Below, piece by piece: positions 47,660-60,362 of a DNA stretch of 64,000 nt. The stretch spans positions 22,528,706 through 22,592,705 of the forward strand of contig CM060847.1 of assembly GCA_030737835.1 (NCBI GenBank), written 5' to 3'. Both the position numbers and the translations under genes were made by a program. The notes under the pieces are model-generated. The model ran no database searches and had not been told where the DNA came from. It saw nothing but the letters and a program-made list of their open reading frames with translations. How positions within the stretch are numbered: position 1 is the first letter of the stretch; each line of letters begins with the position of its first letter. The stretch is from Acorus gramineus (taxonomy: Eukaryota; Streptophyta; Magnoliopsida; Acorales; Acoraceae).

Positions 47660-50600
47660 TCACCTAATATTAACTCGTCCTACTCTGACCAGGAGAATAA
47701 GATGAACTTCCCTCTTGAAGAGGGATCTTAGTTCCTCGTTAGCTTCCATGCCTATCCTCCTGTGTTTGAGAATACATGCACCCGATTACAACAAAAAGCC
47801 AGATTCATCTGCAAGAGGGAAACTAAAATGCGTATGTTGAACAAGACAACTGACAACTGCTGCCACATCATATTGGTAAAATTTACCCATCCCAAAAAAC
47901 AAAATGTTGTAAAATAAAACTATAGAAAGTTTCTGTTTTGATGCAAATGCTGGCTTTTGCTTTTTCCCCTTTCTAGAGGGAAAGAATACCAAATGAACCT
48001 CATCCTTGAGGCATTTCACTGACTGCAATGACGCAACAGATTTTTTGTTCTAAGCCAAGCATATAAAGAGATGCCAAACTGGAAGTATACAATGAATTTT
48101 GAAGGCATATGAACAAGCAGAAAATAAAGAGGTTGCACAACCAAACCAAACATAATATCATCAGAGGAAACCCATGAAACAGTACCCTATTTTAGATCCC
48201 TTCTTCCCAACAAGAATTTGCCGCTGGGATTGCTTCGTGGTGATGAAATGTTGCTCTATTCTGAGAGAACCGTCCTTCAATTCATTCCAGTTCATCAATC
48301 GATGATCTATAACGTATGGTATTTCCTAAAATCCAAGAATATCAGCCTTAAGTTTTCCGCACAAAAGGAAAGAATTTTCACAAGTAATGGTTTGGTATCA
48401 TTACCTGATGAATATGATGTAACATTTTTTCTCTAACAACTTCCAGCGATATATTCTTCATCATATCCTCTGACATGACAGTGGGATCTTCATCCCAAGG
48501 TCTTTTAACTGCCTAAGCATAAAAGAAAATTGGATGAACAAATTAATACTTCACGAAGAATGGAAATTGGCATCTTGAAATCATCTCATAAGATACAAAA
48601 ATTTGGACTGCTGATAAACAAAATAATGCACTCAAGTTTACATTGTAACCAACCTTTTTAAAAAATAATAATAATAATTCACATTGGAAACATTAAACTT
48701 CGTTCACCGTTCTTACAAACCTTAAACGCATGTGGGAGAAATAACTCAGCGCATGGTAAATCACTCAAGTAAAGAAAGGAGCCTACATTTCTCAGAAAAT
48801 TTGGATCAAGAAAGATGACAGCAGAACACAAACCAATATTGCAGTGGAAGAACAAGCATGCATAATTTATACATTTCATGGTATTATTCAAGAAAAAATG
48901 AGCAGGGAATCCTCACTTCAACTTGATGAATTGCTTGCTTCATGCATACTTGTTTGCACATTAAATGCAACATCGAATGCTACTTGAATGCAGATGAATA
49001 CCACTCAAATGCACTCACAATGGCATTTTTAACGCTCAATTCAAGTCAAAGTTTTTCACCCTTAATTACTGAATGAGTCGTGCATCAGAAAAGCACGAAA
49101 AAAACATGATCATGATCACTAACCAATATATAAGAAAAAGGAAATCCCTCTGCAAATTTAGCAGAGGCTGGTTCAATGGTTTTATTTTGACACAAGAAAT
49201 GCAAGATGCTGTTCACCCACAAATAAATGATCCACTTCCTAAGTCTTCCAAGGTTAATCTTTTGTAGTCACCAGTGAGATGCCTGTCAAGTCAACATCTA
49301 TCTTCAATCTGTTTCAGCAGATGGCTTAACAAGGTTCACAATATTGTTGTCGATGTTGATGATGGAACCTAGCGCTGATGATATGCCGGTGACATCGGGG
49401 AAACTGATTTTTCAATAGATAAATAAAAACAAAATAAAACTAAAAGCATAATTTTAAGTTTGTGAGGGATTGCCTTCAGTCTTTTTCTTCCTCTTTATCT
49501 TTTATTTTCTTTTATCGGAGGTCCCTCATCTGACATCTCCCTCTTGTTCAGGGGTAACTCTTTTTAATAAAATTGCTCCAATCTTTTCTCAATAAAAAAA
49601 AAATATAATTTAATAAACATAACATGAATCAGACGACTAGTCGATGTATATTGAAGATGAAATGATATTAGACATCCTCAATCTCAATTACCTCTGTGCA
49701 TTGATGATTAATGAATGAGTCCCCGAGTTGACTATACACTCCACTACTGGAGTATATGCAATCCAAGTGTAGTATATACTCCACTAGTGCAGTGTATGCT
49801 CGACTAAAAAAATTCATATTTACAAAAAAAATAAAAATGTGTACTGGCTTATCTATGTGTATACTTCACTTTTTATAATAGCAAGCAAGTATGAGGCTGT
49901 CAACGAAGAGGATACGAATCACATATGCCCATATCTATATTCATATTCGAAGTGGATATTTTTTTTTTTTCGTATATGATATCCGACAGATATTCAAAAT
50001 AAGTATCGTAACCGATCTGAAAATCCAGATTTAGATATAAATAATTATCCAAAATATCTGAGAAATCTAAATGGATACTGATATGATTCAAATAACTGAA
50101 GATCTGACATCAAAAAATAAAAATCACACATCTATCTTCCGAAATATGTAAAAATCCAATAATTCCTACTATAAAACATAAAATTATAAGTATATACATA
50201 AAACATTGCATGGTTTAGAAAAATGATTAAAAAAAACTACTATTAATCCTAAAAATGTAAATATCTTAATTTAATAAATGATAACATAATATTAGATACA
50301 AATATTATTGGATCAAATATTTCAAATATGGATATTGATTTTCAAATATTAGGTAATTTTTTAAATTTTCAAATACGGATTCTGAACAAATTCATATATT
50401 TTTTGAATAATTGACAGTCTTAGGCGAGTATATACTTTGAATAAAATAAAAGGTTCGGGACTGTAAATGGGGCTACAAACAGGACTAGACATATCTGTTG
50501 TCTCCCTTGTTGTTGCAAACCACCTCCCATTTGACTTACCCAGTCTCTCGCCTCCTTCGCACCATTCCAAAGTAACCTTTTTTGAATCCCGTCCATAGAA

Positions 50601-53600
50601 AAAATAAAGTTAAGAAGATGCATAGTGTACCTTGTTAGATCTATAACCTCACAATCAATGAAATCTCACACCTATATCAAATCCTTCATAAAATGTATCA
50701 CTAGGGAAAAAGAACACCAAATGCTAGTTCAAATAGAAGTTCAAGGAGGTTTAAATGAACACACAATATTTTGGCACATTGAACTCCAGCACAATAGCCA
50801 TTATCCATGGTGTAGTAATAATGGTCATCCTTTTTTGGGACATTGAAATTTTATTAACCAAAGATGAAAAATTGTACAAGTAAGAAAGAGAAGTAATTCC
50901 ATACCAGAGCGGGAATCTAACTAGGTAAACCTAATTAGATGCATCCTCTGGAAAGAATTAACCTTTCTAATTACGACTCTTGGGTTACATCTCAATATCA
51001 ACGAAAGTGTCATCAATATGTACCTCTAGCCTTAGTATTGGTTTTAGCTATCCATAATGGAAAAGCACTAGACATACCATACACGCCAGCATACAATACA
51101 ACAGACTGCATATCTTTCTCCAATAGTTCCCTCAAGTGCAGATCATTCCCTTGATAGAACCACTAGACATATCATACACGCCAGCATACAACACAACAGA
51201 CTGCTTATCCTTCACCAATAGTTACCTTAAGTGCGATCATTCCCTGGATAGCACTTATCTTATTCAATCTCTTTTTTATAGCTGGCCAAGTAATCAACTA
51301 CAGAATTAATCTCATCATAAATATGCGATAACTGCCACAAAGTAAATTTGCTTAAAATTGTCCAGATATTGGCTATACAGTTTCTCAATTCCCAAGGTGG
51401 CTTGGATTTTGCAAAGATCCACTTAACACCATTTTTTGAATCAGATTGAATTTGTATATTTCTGGATATTAAGCTGAACTTAATAGGGCATGTCAGGAGT
51501 AACTATTAATGGTCATCTTAAATATAAAAAAACGTGAATACCTAGTGCTTAAACAAAACCAACATTCCCTATCCCATCAAAGTGGGATTAGCTAAAAAAA
51601 CCATCTCAAAGAAATTCAAAAGTTTCCATAACAAAAATGTTGTAGTTCACAACCAGCTAATGTCAACACTCTTGAATGTACCAACTTCTTTGTAACTTGG
51701 AGAGGACTAGAACCCTTTGATAGCTTATAGCTAAAAAGGCATATCTGATAGGCATGCCCCTTATATGCTCTTTGATGGAATGGATGGGGATCTTCATGTA
51801 ATGATAGTAATCCCAAATGGAACAAAGAAAAAAAATTACCACTCCTTGCCAAGTATGCCAATCTCTCTCAAATGACAGGACAATTGAATAAGCTCTCAAC
51901 TAGATGACAAAAGATAAAAGCATGGATTTCATGAAATAAATATTGAAATCATGCTATTGGTACTGCAAAGTGTTAATGAACTCACATAAATGTTAAACTT
52001 GAGAGAACTCATTTCTTCATATTTACATAATATTAATATTAATAGAGAGGTGAATTAACAAAATGTTGGATCAGCATATGTGAAAAACATATTCTTTATT
52101 TAATGGTCAATCTAAATCTGAACGATATATATTAAAAAGAAATTCAAACTGAAGGAAGAAAATCCCCCAGGTGAAAAAATCATCATTCATACCATACAAG
52201 ATTTTCAAAGAAATGCAGTTCATTAAATAATGTGTATGTGCTCCCACCTTTCATCAACACACTGAAAAACAAATCGGTGCACTGGAAGCAAGATTACACA
52301 TCAACATCTAATTTGTGAATAAAGAGCATTTGTTTGATAACTAACCTGTTCCATCATATATTGTGTAAGGTCTTTTATACCAGAACCCCTGAGCCCAGAT
52401 ATCATGAAGTACCTGAAACAAATGAGGCCTAAGACGTGGAGTTAAATATTAAGCAACCAAAGCATCTGCTTTGCATCAGAATAGAGAACATATAAACCTT
52501 TCATATCCTGGGAGATCTTTAAATTGATCGGCAACTTTTAGCAGATCTTTCTTTGCTTCTACAAGATCAATCTTGTTCATGCATAATACACGCTTCTGTT
52601 TTTGTTGTTCCTCCTTACCCAAATTCATAACTAATCTTGTAACCCTAGAGTCAGGCCTACAAGTGAAATTAGATGTCATCAGCTTCTCAAAGGCATGTCC
52701 ATACTACAATCATAATAAGTCTTCAAATTACACGTCTCAAAAGGAGATGAACACGTGAAATAGCACAAACTGACATATTCACCACTAAAATACCTTGTAT
52801 GGGACACGTAAAAAAGACATCGAAGAAATATCATAAAGTACAAATTTACACGAAAACAAAACCTCAGTATAATAAGAATAATAATTCTCCATAGAGTAAA
52901 TGAAAAGAGGTCTACATATTCTTCAACCAGGCCTATGGTAACTGTTTTCCGATGTAGTTGTTCTAGCTTCTAGCTATTCTGAGTGTCAACTACCTCCAGC
53001 CAGAAAGGAATGGTGTGTGGTAAAATCCATGAGAAACAGGTTCAAGAGAAGGAAAAACTGGGAATACTAAATAAAAGAGAGACAAAAAAAGAGATGATGA
53101 CCTCATTTTCTGCATCGACTGTTCAATGGGCAAGATTCTGCTTACTTTCGGTTGTTTACAAAATCAAGCAGATGTATTTTTCTTTTAGATGAAACAATAG
53201 GCATCCAGTCTCATTATATTAAAAGAAGAGAATGCCCAATACATGAAACAGAAGAAACAAAAATCACCAAAAAAAAAAAGTGTTGCGGTAGAAGAGTCAT
53301 CTACTAGAACACCAATCTCCCCCTTCACAACATACCATTACTCCTCAATAACAATTTTTTCTCCCAAATACAATACTAGACTAGCCCCTGAACAGAACGT
53401 ACCCCAATCCTTGATGAACCACACCACAGTCTCCCAAATATTATCCTCATTCATTCTTGTCCTCATCAAAATAATTTGATTATGAGTTAACCATAACGCC
53501 CAAGCCACCGCCGGCAAAAAGATTGAGAGATTTTGGCTTTCACACTTGTTCCCCCTTTTTCTAAGTCTCTTTGGGTTGTTTATGTTGGTATTATCACCTT

Positions 53601-56339
53601 TTTTTCAAGTATACTTTGGTCTATGTTAAAGTCTGCATGACTTTAGTGACAGGATTCTTATTCCAGGCCTTAAAAGAAGTGGCCAAGAGTTTCACTAAAA
53701 GTACCATGTAGAAGAGCAACGATACATCCACATCGACAATGACACTCACTCCAAATAGTGTGTTGAGGTCAAGTGTCATGGCAACCATATATATGATACA
53801 CAACTTGACAAAGTCCTATTCCAGGAGAGTCATAGAAAAGAGAAAATGAACGAAAACAAGCACGACATATTCTATAGCGAGGAGTTCTTTCTCCTCTCTT
53901 CTTCCCCTGTCCTGCATCATAAACCCTTCATTTATATGGAATGTTAATTCACCACATAATATCCCATAAAAATAGCACACAAACATCCTTAACTCTTTGC
54001 ATCTCCCACTAGTGCTCTTATTTAAAATATTCTCGCTTACTGCAACACCAGCTGCAGAATGCCAAGACCCAACTAGTAGTTGTTTTTTAAAGGCTATAAT
54101 TTACGCATTGAGTTATAGTTATACTGAATCCATGGGTACATTTCATTAAAATAATAAATGAAAATCAATAAAATCAACATGCAATAGAAGCAGTGAATGT
54201 GCTCAAAGGTTATGTAATTGCATATTTATGACAAAAATGAAGGTTAACTGTGAAATGAGTCTTTACTTGGTAAGATGCCTGTGAACATCAACAATAACTA
54301 CTAGAATATCATACAGATTGAGAGAGCCCCAAGCACTTTCTACTCGCACTTTCACATCTGGTCTGCTGTCACGTTTTGAAATAAGCCCTGGGGTATCAAA
54401 AAAGCACTGTGGAAGGAGTAATCAGTTCATGTCACATTAGTAGAACATGGACATAAATTCAGTTTTCTGTTCACTATACATATCAAGGAAGAAAATGCTT
54501 ACTACTTATGTCTGTCAAGCAGCAGAGAACCTATTATGCGAGTGACAAAAAATTGTAGGAAAGATTACAAAGAAAAACTAAAGAAGTAAAAGTTGTATGA
54601 CTCTCTCTACTAGATAAAAGTTTTGTGAAAAAGCAAGCAGCCAAATAGAAACGCTGTGATTTTGTGGAGTTTACCAAGTGTTATTTATAAAATCAAAGGT
54701 GATGTACTTCCACCCACCCACTCACCCCCAAAAAAACAATAATAAGCTGAGGATGCAGGAGATGAAATGAAACATGACTAAGAAAATATTTTAAGAGAAA
54801 AAAATAAATACATGATCTTAAAAAAGTAAATATACGAGCAAAAGGCATAAAGAACAATTTTATGAACAGATAAAATGATTTATAACAGACAATATATAAT
54901 GTTGTAATAGAAAAAAACAAAAACATGGTCCTATATGCAGTATACAATGAACCTCAAGCATAATGATAAACGAGTACTCATTGCATTGACATATGGCATA
55001 GCTGATCCTGAATTTCTCAATCCTATCCTTCTGATTAGAGCATAATAAATGTCAACACTTAGAACATTAATACCTTATAATGATCAGAGCGTTGGTCCAT
55101 TTCCCTTACCTAATCCACGGGATAACTATGAGATAGATTTTTAATTCAATGGTCAATGACATATATTAAGCAGATTTTTTTGTAGATAGCTTTTTCAATT
55201 ATCTATAAGCTGATCAACTGAAACCATATATTAGAGCTGATTCTGATATTAGAATTCCTTTTTCAATTATACTCAGGACATAAGGAGAACATTAGAGCAG
55301 TAATTTGGCTAATCCTCCATCCAAAGATTCACACTCAAAAGTAATAAAAGAACAAAACAACCACCTGAAGCATATATCATTTTATATTTAAATAGTACAA
55401 GGTATGTCATTCAAAACTCAATGCCTGATTGGAAACTTAAGACATCTTCCACATCAACAAAGCCCAACAAAACAAAGTCATAGCTTTCATATAAAGTAAT
55501 TATCAAGGTGCAGATTGTTTGATATTTGATTCAGATAAGAGTTACAAATTTAAAGTAAAAAAAAACACTATATTGCTTTAATAAAACTGAATGATACAAC
55601 TAAATTATGAGACTGAACGAATCAGCGCAATGACGTACAATTTGTGTGTTTCCCTTGGTCATCACTCCCAACATTTCATGAGTAGTTGTGTTCGACTTCC
55701 GTGAAACAGCAGAAATTTTCGTTCCAACCTAAACCAATAAATGCATCTAATTGTCAGGATATGAAGCCAAACAGCAAATTTCAAAGTCAAAACGTGAATA
55801 GTCACACAAAAATAGACAGTTTCAGGAGCCAAAACAGATTGCCAAACCATGAAATTCATCAACGCAGACTTCCCAGCATTCGGCGCCCCAACGAGCCCGA
55901 CCGACAGAGACCTTTGGTCCTCCTCCCTAACCCCGACCGCCTCCACCATCTCCTCCTCGTCGACCTCGTCAGGGTTCGCGAGCGCCGCCCCGAGTAGCGA
56001 CCTAGCCAGAACCCTCAACCGCTCCTCCTCCTCCTCCTCCTCACGCTCTTCTTCCTTCAAAGGCAACCCCGAACCCTTCCCACGAAAGAGTGCCTGGTCG
56101 GCCCTCGCCCGGTACTTGGCGTCCCATATGGGCTTGCTCGTGGCGAGTTTCGTGTGGGAGATGGAGAAGTCTGTGCTGTCGAAGTCGGCGGGGGCCGGGG
56201 TTGATGGTTCTTCGTCATCTTGTAGGGTCTGGGAGGAGCGAAAGCGAGAGAGGGAGACGAAGATGGAGAGATAGGTTGAGTTGTTAGGGTTTGAGAGGGA
56301 GGTGAGTCCCCTTTCTAGGGCTCTTCTCCAAACTTGCAT
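47660..56339 (-). CDS. ERG: ERA-type GTPase (ERG), organellar ribosome assembly, 8 exons
   Basis: GTPase with a KH RNA-binding domain. Bacterial Era and the plant ERG protein bind small-subunit rRNA and assist 30S/mitoribosome maturation. Exons on the minus strand: 56339-55848, 55728-55639, 54406-54267, 52656-52498, 52412-52346, 48512-48405, 48325-48186, 47759-47660; all GT-AG, 431 aa, near the usual plant ERG length. Motifs: G1 GAPNAGKS (151-158), G2 TTTHE (178-182), G3 DTPG (198-201), G4 NKID (268-271), G5 SGL (299-301), KH loop GKKG (392-395) within ILVGKKGSKIGRIGMEANEE. The N-terminal 60 residues are rich in Arg/Ser with few acids before residue 41 (MQVWRRALERGLTS...), fitting a mitochondrial presequence. 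An 8-residue Glu run sits near 98-110. Intron 5 (3.8 kb) and introns 2-3 contain LINE relics, but the coding frame is intact. Confidence 0.95.
51066..51254. repeat. 95-bp tandem duplication inside the LINE relic
   Basis: Unit 1 starts 'cactagacataccatacacg' at 51066; unit 2 starts 'cactagacatatcatacacg' at 51161. Both continue with 'ccagcatacaa.acaacagactgc.tatc' and end in 'gatcattccc.tggata'. About 90 percent identical. Located in ERG intron 5. Confidence 0.8.
51260..51460 (-). pseudogene. LINE-type RNase H (RVT_3) fragment in ERG intron 5
   Basis: A 66-codon minus-strand frame. It contains IQSDSKNGVKWI (RNase H beta strand with its catalytic Asp), then PPWELRNCIANIWTILSKF and LSHIYDEINSVVDYLA. 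The last block matches the 'HIYREANxVADxLA' signature of plant RNase H-like domains at the end of LINE ORF2. It stops and is followed by the 95-bp duplication. Upstream RT motifs were not found, so this is a truncated relic. Confidence 0.6.
53338..53520 (-). pseudogene. LINE ORF2 C-terminal (zf-RVT) fragment in ERG intron 3
   Basis: A 60-codon frame reading FLPAVAWALWLTHNQIILM, then NIWETVVWFIKDWG, then a stop. The 'W-x-(I/L)W-x-x-x-N' pattern followed by a 'V-W-x-I-x-x-W' helix is the usual end of plant LINE ORF2 after the zinc-binding reverse transcriptase domain. An A/T-rich tail follows at 53180-53300 on the 3' side. Independent of the RNase H relic in intron 5 and of similar orientation. 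Confidence 0.5.
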
Positions 56340-57240
56340 TTCTGAAGCTGAAAGGGAATGGCCGAATGGGTTGGGGTTTTGGAGAAAAGATGAAGCTCAA
56401 ACTTTCACAGTGTGTCTAGGGTTTTTGTTATGAGTAGTAGTGGCTGAGTCATCATTTTTATAAAGAGTGTAATATAATTTATATAAATATTTTTTAAAAC
56501 TATATTATTATATATTTTTTTAATAGTATAGATTAAAAATATATTTAAAATGAAATAAAAGCATTCATATTTTAAAATTATAAAACATATCACTAAATAA
56601 TTATAAAAAAATAATAATCATATTTTAAAATGATATGTCATATTTCATATTGATCATTCACATTTCACAAACAAAAAAATGTCAAAACATAAATCTAATA
56701 AATAATACATACATTTTATTTGACATCGACAAAGTTTTATATTGCGAAAATGTTGAATGATTTGATTATTTTAGATATTTACACAAATATTTTAAACTTT
56801 AAATAAATTAGTAATAATGACAATAAAGTAGAATGAAAAAACCATACACGTGAATGGTCTAGATGGATAATAGATTATTGTTTTATTTTTTTAATTTTTT
56901 TTTAATTGTGAGCCGTTGTTGTTTAGAAAATTTCATATGTAAGCAGAGCTTATGATCTATGAAACCTAATTAAAATCAATCTATCAAAAAAAATTAAAAA
57001 GACTTAGAAAAAATTAAAAGGATATGAATATAAATAAAAAAATTCCAGGGGGGGTCCCATGCCCCCCCCCCCCCCCATGGTGGCTCCGCCACTGACTATG
57101 GGCCAAGCTATTCCCACCACTTTACTTAGGAAAATCATACACTCGGTCGCATTCATCAACTAAAACTCATACCTCACATGTTTCATTTTTTATAAACAAA
57201 TAGTAAACATTATCTAATGAGGTATATGCTTTGATAAAAA
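56340..57240. other. ERG promoter region and AT-rich intergenic DNA
   Basis: 56340-56460 is the ERG 5' flank (minus strand) with an AAACCCTAGAC telo-box-like motif near 56415-56425. 56460-57040 is AT-rich. At 57048-57100 a run of 15 C and the text 'tggctccgccactg' resemble the GC-rich termini of plant DNA transposons such as the one at 19116-20153, but no partner end was found. 57200-57240 is an R1-like fragment. Confidence 0.45.
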
Positions 57241-58548
57241 TGATTCTGTCGGTATTGGATTTCGGAAAGGGTGTTGGGGGGGTTCGGTTGGCTGGGCTCC
57301 GGAAAGCCTTCCCCTTCCTCTCTTCTGGTCCTTCGGGGTGTGCGTGTGTGGGGGCTCTTTGGAGGCTCAGATCCGGTGTGCGCCTTGGCAAGCTCGGTCG
57401 GATCGTCTCTCGGAAGGGGTGGTGGGGGGTTTTTGTTCGTTCCTGGCTGAGGCGGCCGACGGGTCCTCAGGAGGATTCAGGGGTGGTTGTGATCGCCACC
57501 TGCTTTTCTCAAAAAGCAGGAAAAGTTGAGGGTGGATTTGATCGCCTTCGTGGGGGAGTTTGTGGGGTCTCCGCTCTGAGACACGGGCATGCCGTACACA
57601 GAGGTGAAGACATAGATCCTCTTCTGCTTCGGGAACTTGACTAAAGAAGAATTGGGACTCGGATGTGCTAGGGGAAGGGCCGGCTAGTGGGGTTTAGCCG
57701 CCTAGTAGGAGACGGCTAGTTGTGGGTAGCCGCCTGGTGCCTTGCTCTATTTGGGCAGAGCCTGAGTAGGGTTTGGTTTGGGTGTTGGTTGAAGTTAAAC
57801 TAGGTTTAACTAGGTTTTTGGATAGTGAATTTGGAGGATAATTTTGGTGTAGGAAAATGGGTTTTTCTCTCAAGAGAGAGCTCTCTCTCTAGGGGTTTCA
57901 AGTGGGGAAGTTGGGGGTATGGGTTTGGGAATGTGTATTGTTGTGGATGATTGGGAAGTATGATTGTTGATGATTGATGATGGATATGAATGCTTGGAGA
58001 CCCCCTATTTATAGTAAAAGAGGTGTAGAGGAGTGTCCATTGAATAATAGATCAAAATGGATAATAAGGTGTTTGATTTGACCTTCCATTAGATCTTTGT
58101 TCTCTGACAATGTCCAGGTGAGGGGCGACTAGTTGGAACTAGCCGCCCAGTGAGGGGCGGCTACTCTCAAGTAGCCACCCGCATCATGACCTGCCAAACG
58201 TCCCGTTTATGACAAGCGGTGGCTTAGGTCGGCTACTTGAACCAGCTAATATGGGGCGGCTAAAAGGGACAATCCGTCGCAATCATGCTTGCTATATGTC
58301 CCATCCCAGGAAGCCGGTTTGGGGTCGGTCATGGGGCCGGCTAGGGGAAACTAGCAGCCTGGTATGGGGCGGCTACTCTCAAGTAGCCGCCCCTGTCCAG
58401 TTTTTTAGATTTTTCTAAGTGTTGGATTTTAGGGTTTTTGGTCTTGGTTTCTAAGGGAGTTTTCTATTAGATGTCCAAATGTGGTTATTTCCAATATTAC
58501 TTGAAGTAAATTTCTTTTCTTTGGACGGTCAAAATTAGGGTATCTACA
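57241..58548 (-). repeat. Probable solo LTR of a Ty3/gypsy Tat-lineage element
   Basis: On the minus strand it begins TGTAGATACCCTAATTTTGA, the characteristic start of Tat/Ogre-type LTRs. A TATA box (ACTATAAATAGG) follows about 540 bp in (plus-strand 58007-58017). It ends ...CAGAATCA at 57241. No primer site, internal region or second LTR is attached. The composition is much richer in G/C than the flanks. It contains a set of GC hairpins (see findings). A target duplication was not recognised, so the 57241 boundary is provisional. The frames at 57231-57644 and 58209-58418 fall within it and are not genes. Confidence 0.6.
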
Positions 58549-58789
58549 GATGTGTTACACAATTTGATGGTCCAATGCAATCATGACCATCTGATCTTAT
58601 TGAATCATTATGATTGAGATATTCTGTCAGATTTTAAAATTAAAAATAAGATCAATTAAATTCTAACATTTTCTTTTTTAAGTTTCAATTACATTTTGTA
58701 TATCAAAATGATAAGATTGGACGATCACGATTACATTGGACCATCAAATTATCCAAAGTCTGTTAGACCTAACCCGACTCTCCCTTGAT

Positions 58790-58960
58790 AAAAAGTGCAT
58801 ATCGCTCCATTTCAAGTTGAATAAACCCATTTTTAGTAAGTGTAAAAAAAAAATTTAGTGAGATATATACATCATCTAACGAGGTATATGCTTAACTGAA
58901 TTTATAACGAGGTATATCGGTTTGTGATTTGAACTGAGAAAAAAACTGAGTGTAGCGACA
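58790..58960 (-). repeat. Dispersed repeat R1, inverted copy
   Basis: On the minus strand this matches 37830-37945: 'atcgctccatttcaagt.gaa' with 'cccatttttagtaag', and 'atatatacatcatctaacgaggtatatg' with the 'gttagatgaagtatatacc' block. Third recognisable copy of the family (others at 20946-21180 and around the copia element). Confidence 0.5.
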
Positions 58961-58974
58961 CTCTTTACTTAATG

Positions 58975-59180
58975 AGAGCTGATACACGCAGCCCTATTTG
59001 CAGCTCGATACACTCTGATAGTGTGATATATACTGTGCTATCATACTGTATAGCTTCTATCATAGTGTATGACACGATTTTTTTATTTTTTTAACTTGAA
59101 AAAAAATACACTATTGTATCTACACACATCATTTCATATAATGACATATACTTCAAATGAAAAGTGCATGATTTTTTTTT
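58975..59180 (+). repeat. Dispersed repeat R2, copy 2
   Basis: Same family and orientation as 38047-38260; see there for the shared blocks. Confidence 0.55.
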
Positions 59181-59231
59181 TTTAAAAGAAAAATGCTATG
59201 AGCTAGAGGTTGCAGCTGGATATATTTTTTC

Positions 59232-59582
59232 CTTGGTCCGTTTGGAAACACAGATTGAAAAGTAATTTTTGGAATAAAGCTATTTTTTAAGATGATTTTA
59301 GACCTTGACTTTTTTAGGATGTTTTTTTTTTTAATTCAAGAATCAATATTTGAAAGGAGTTTAATGTTTGGCATAAAAAGCTGCTTTTCAATTCAAAAAA
59401 TCGATTCCGATAAAAAAATGTTGTTTTTGAGTTTTTTAAAACACAGATTTCGAGGAAAAAATTAAAAGGAATCCAGTTTCTGATTCTGTAAAAAGCTGTC
59501 TTGTTTAGCTGCACGATTTTAACTTTTCAGCTTTTCAAAAAGCAAAAACGCACTCAAACGTGCAACCAAACATGGTCTAATT
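59232..59582. mobile_element. Possible Tourist-like MITE
   Basis: The left end TTGGTCCGTTTGGAAACACA and the right end (other strand) TTAGACCATGTTTGGTTGCA share the 'g.ccgtttgg' terminus. The interior is rich in 'aaaagctgcttttcaa'-type small hairpins. Target duplication not resolved. Confidence 0.4.
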
Positions 59583-60362
59583 TTCCCACAATCCCTCAGT
59601 TACCAAAAAAATCATAATTTTTTTTTTAAAAGTTCATTAATCCCCACTACCTAACTCTTCCAACCACCCTAGTATAACAGATCATCATTCCCACTACCAA
59701 TATTTCTTTTGTGGAAAAGGGCTGGTCGATTATTCGAAAGAATTTTTCGTGGGATCGGGACAAACAGGCGGAGATAGCCTTCCCAGCTCGACGGTAAGGT
59801 CAGCCACGGAAGTCCCTCCGATATCAAAAAAAAAAAAAAACCATTTCTTTTGTTTGGAAAAAGGATGGTCGATAGACTCTCTGTCAAAGTGGAAAAAGTC
59901 TGATCGAAAAACACTATATAAGTGTTGAATGGACTGGTTAACAAACATCCACTTGAGTTTGAAAAAGGCCAGTTGATACTGAACCTGTCAACACGATAAA
60001 ATGTGGTTTTTCTTTCAAAACAATTATTTGATTCTTTAATATTCAATGCCACTATTCACAAACCTCACTTTGTTATCAAACCTAATTACTGCAAGAACAT
60101 CGGATTTTCTTCATGATTTTTTTAAAACCTGATTAGTTATTAACTTGTTGTATCTTCAAATATCTGTGTTTTTTAAAACCTGATTAGTTATTACCTTGTT
60201 ATCTCATGTTTGGATCACCAAAAAAAATTGCATTTCGGTGGGAGAGATACTTTTTTTTCTTATGTAAAACAAGTTTACTCGAAATATTAAAGGATAATGT
60301 TGGTATAGTCTATTTTTTAGCCCCAATTTCAGTCTACATGTGTTCGAATTTTTTGAAAATAT
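59583..60362. other. Intergenic, unassigned
   Basis: 59700-59825 is a less AT-rich island ('gggatcgggacaaacaggcggagatagccttcc...'). A 127-codon minus-strand frame (60052-59669) crosses it and a 15-A run, but contains no domain I recognise. The rest is AT-rich, with a duplicated 'tttttaaaacctgattagttattaacttgtt' at about 60117-60150 and 60170-60201. Confidence 0.4.

Noticed and set aside
57231..57644. ORF of 137 codons
   Set aside because: It lies inside the Tat-type LTR in the direction opposite to LTR transcription and has no recognisable domain. Composition explains its length.
59669..60052. Minus-strand ORF of 127 codons across a GC island
   Set aside because: It includes a run of phenylalanines from a 15-base homopolymer and no known domain. 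The island could be organelle- or transposon-derived, but I could not identify it.
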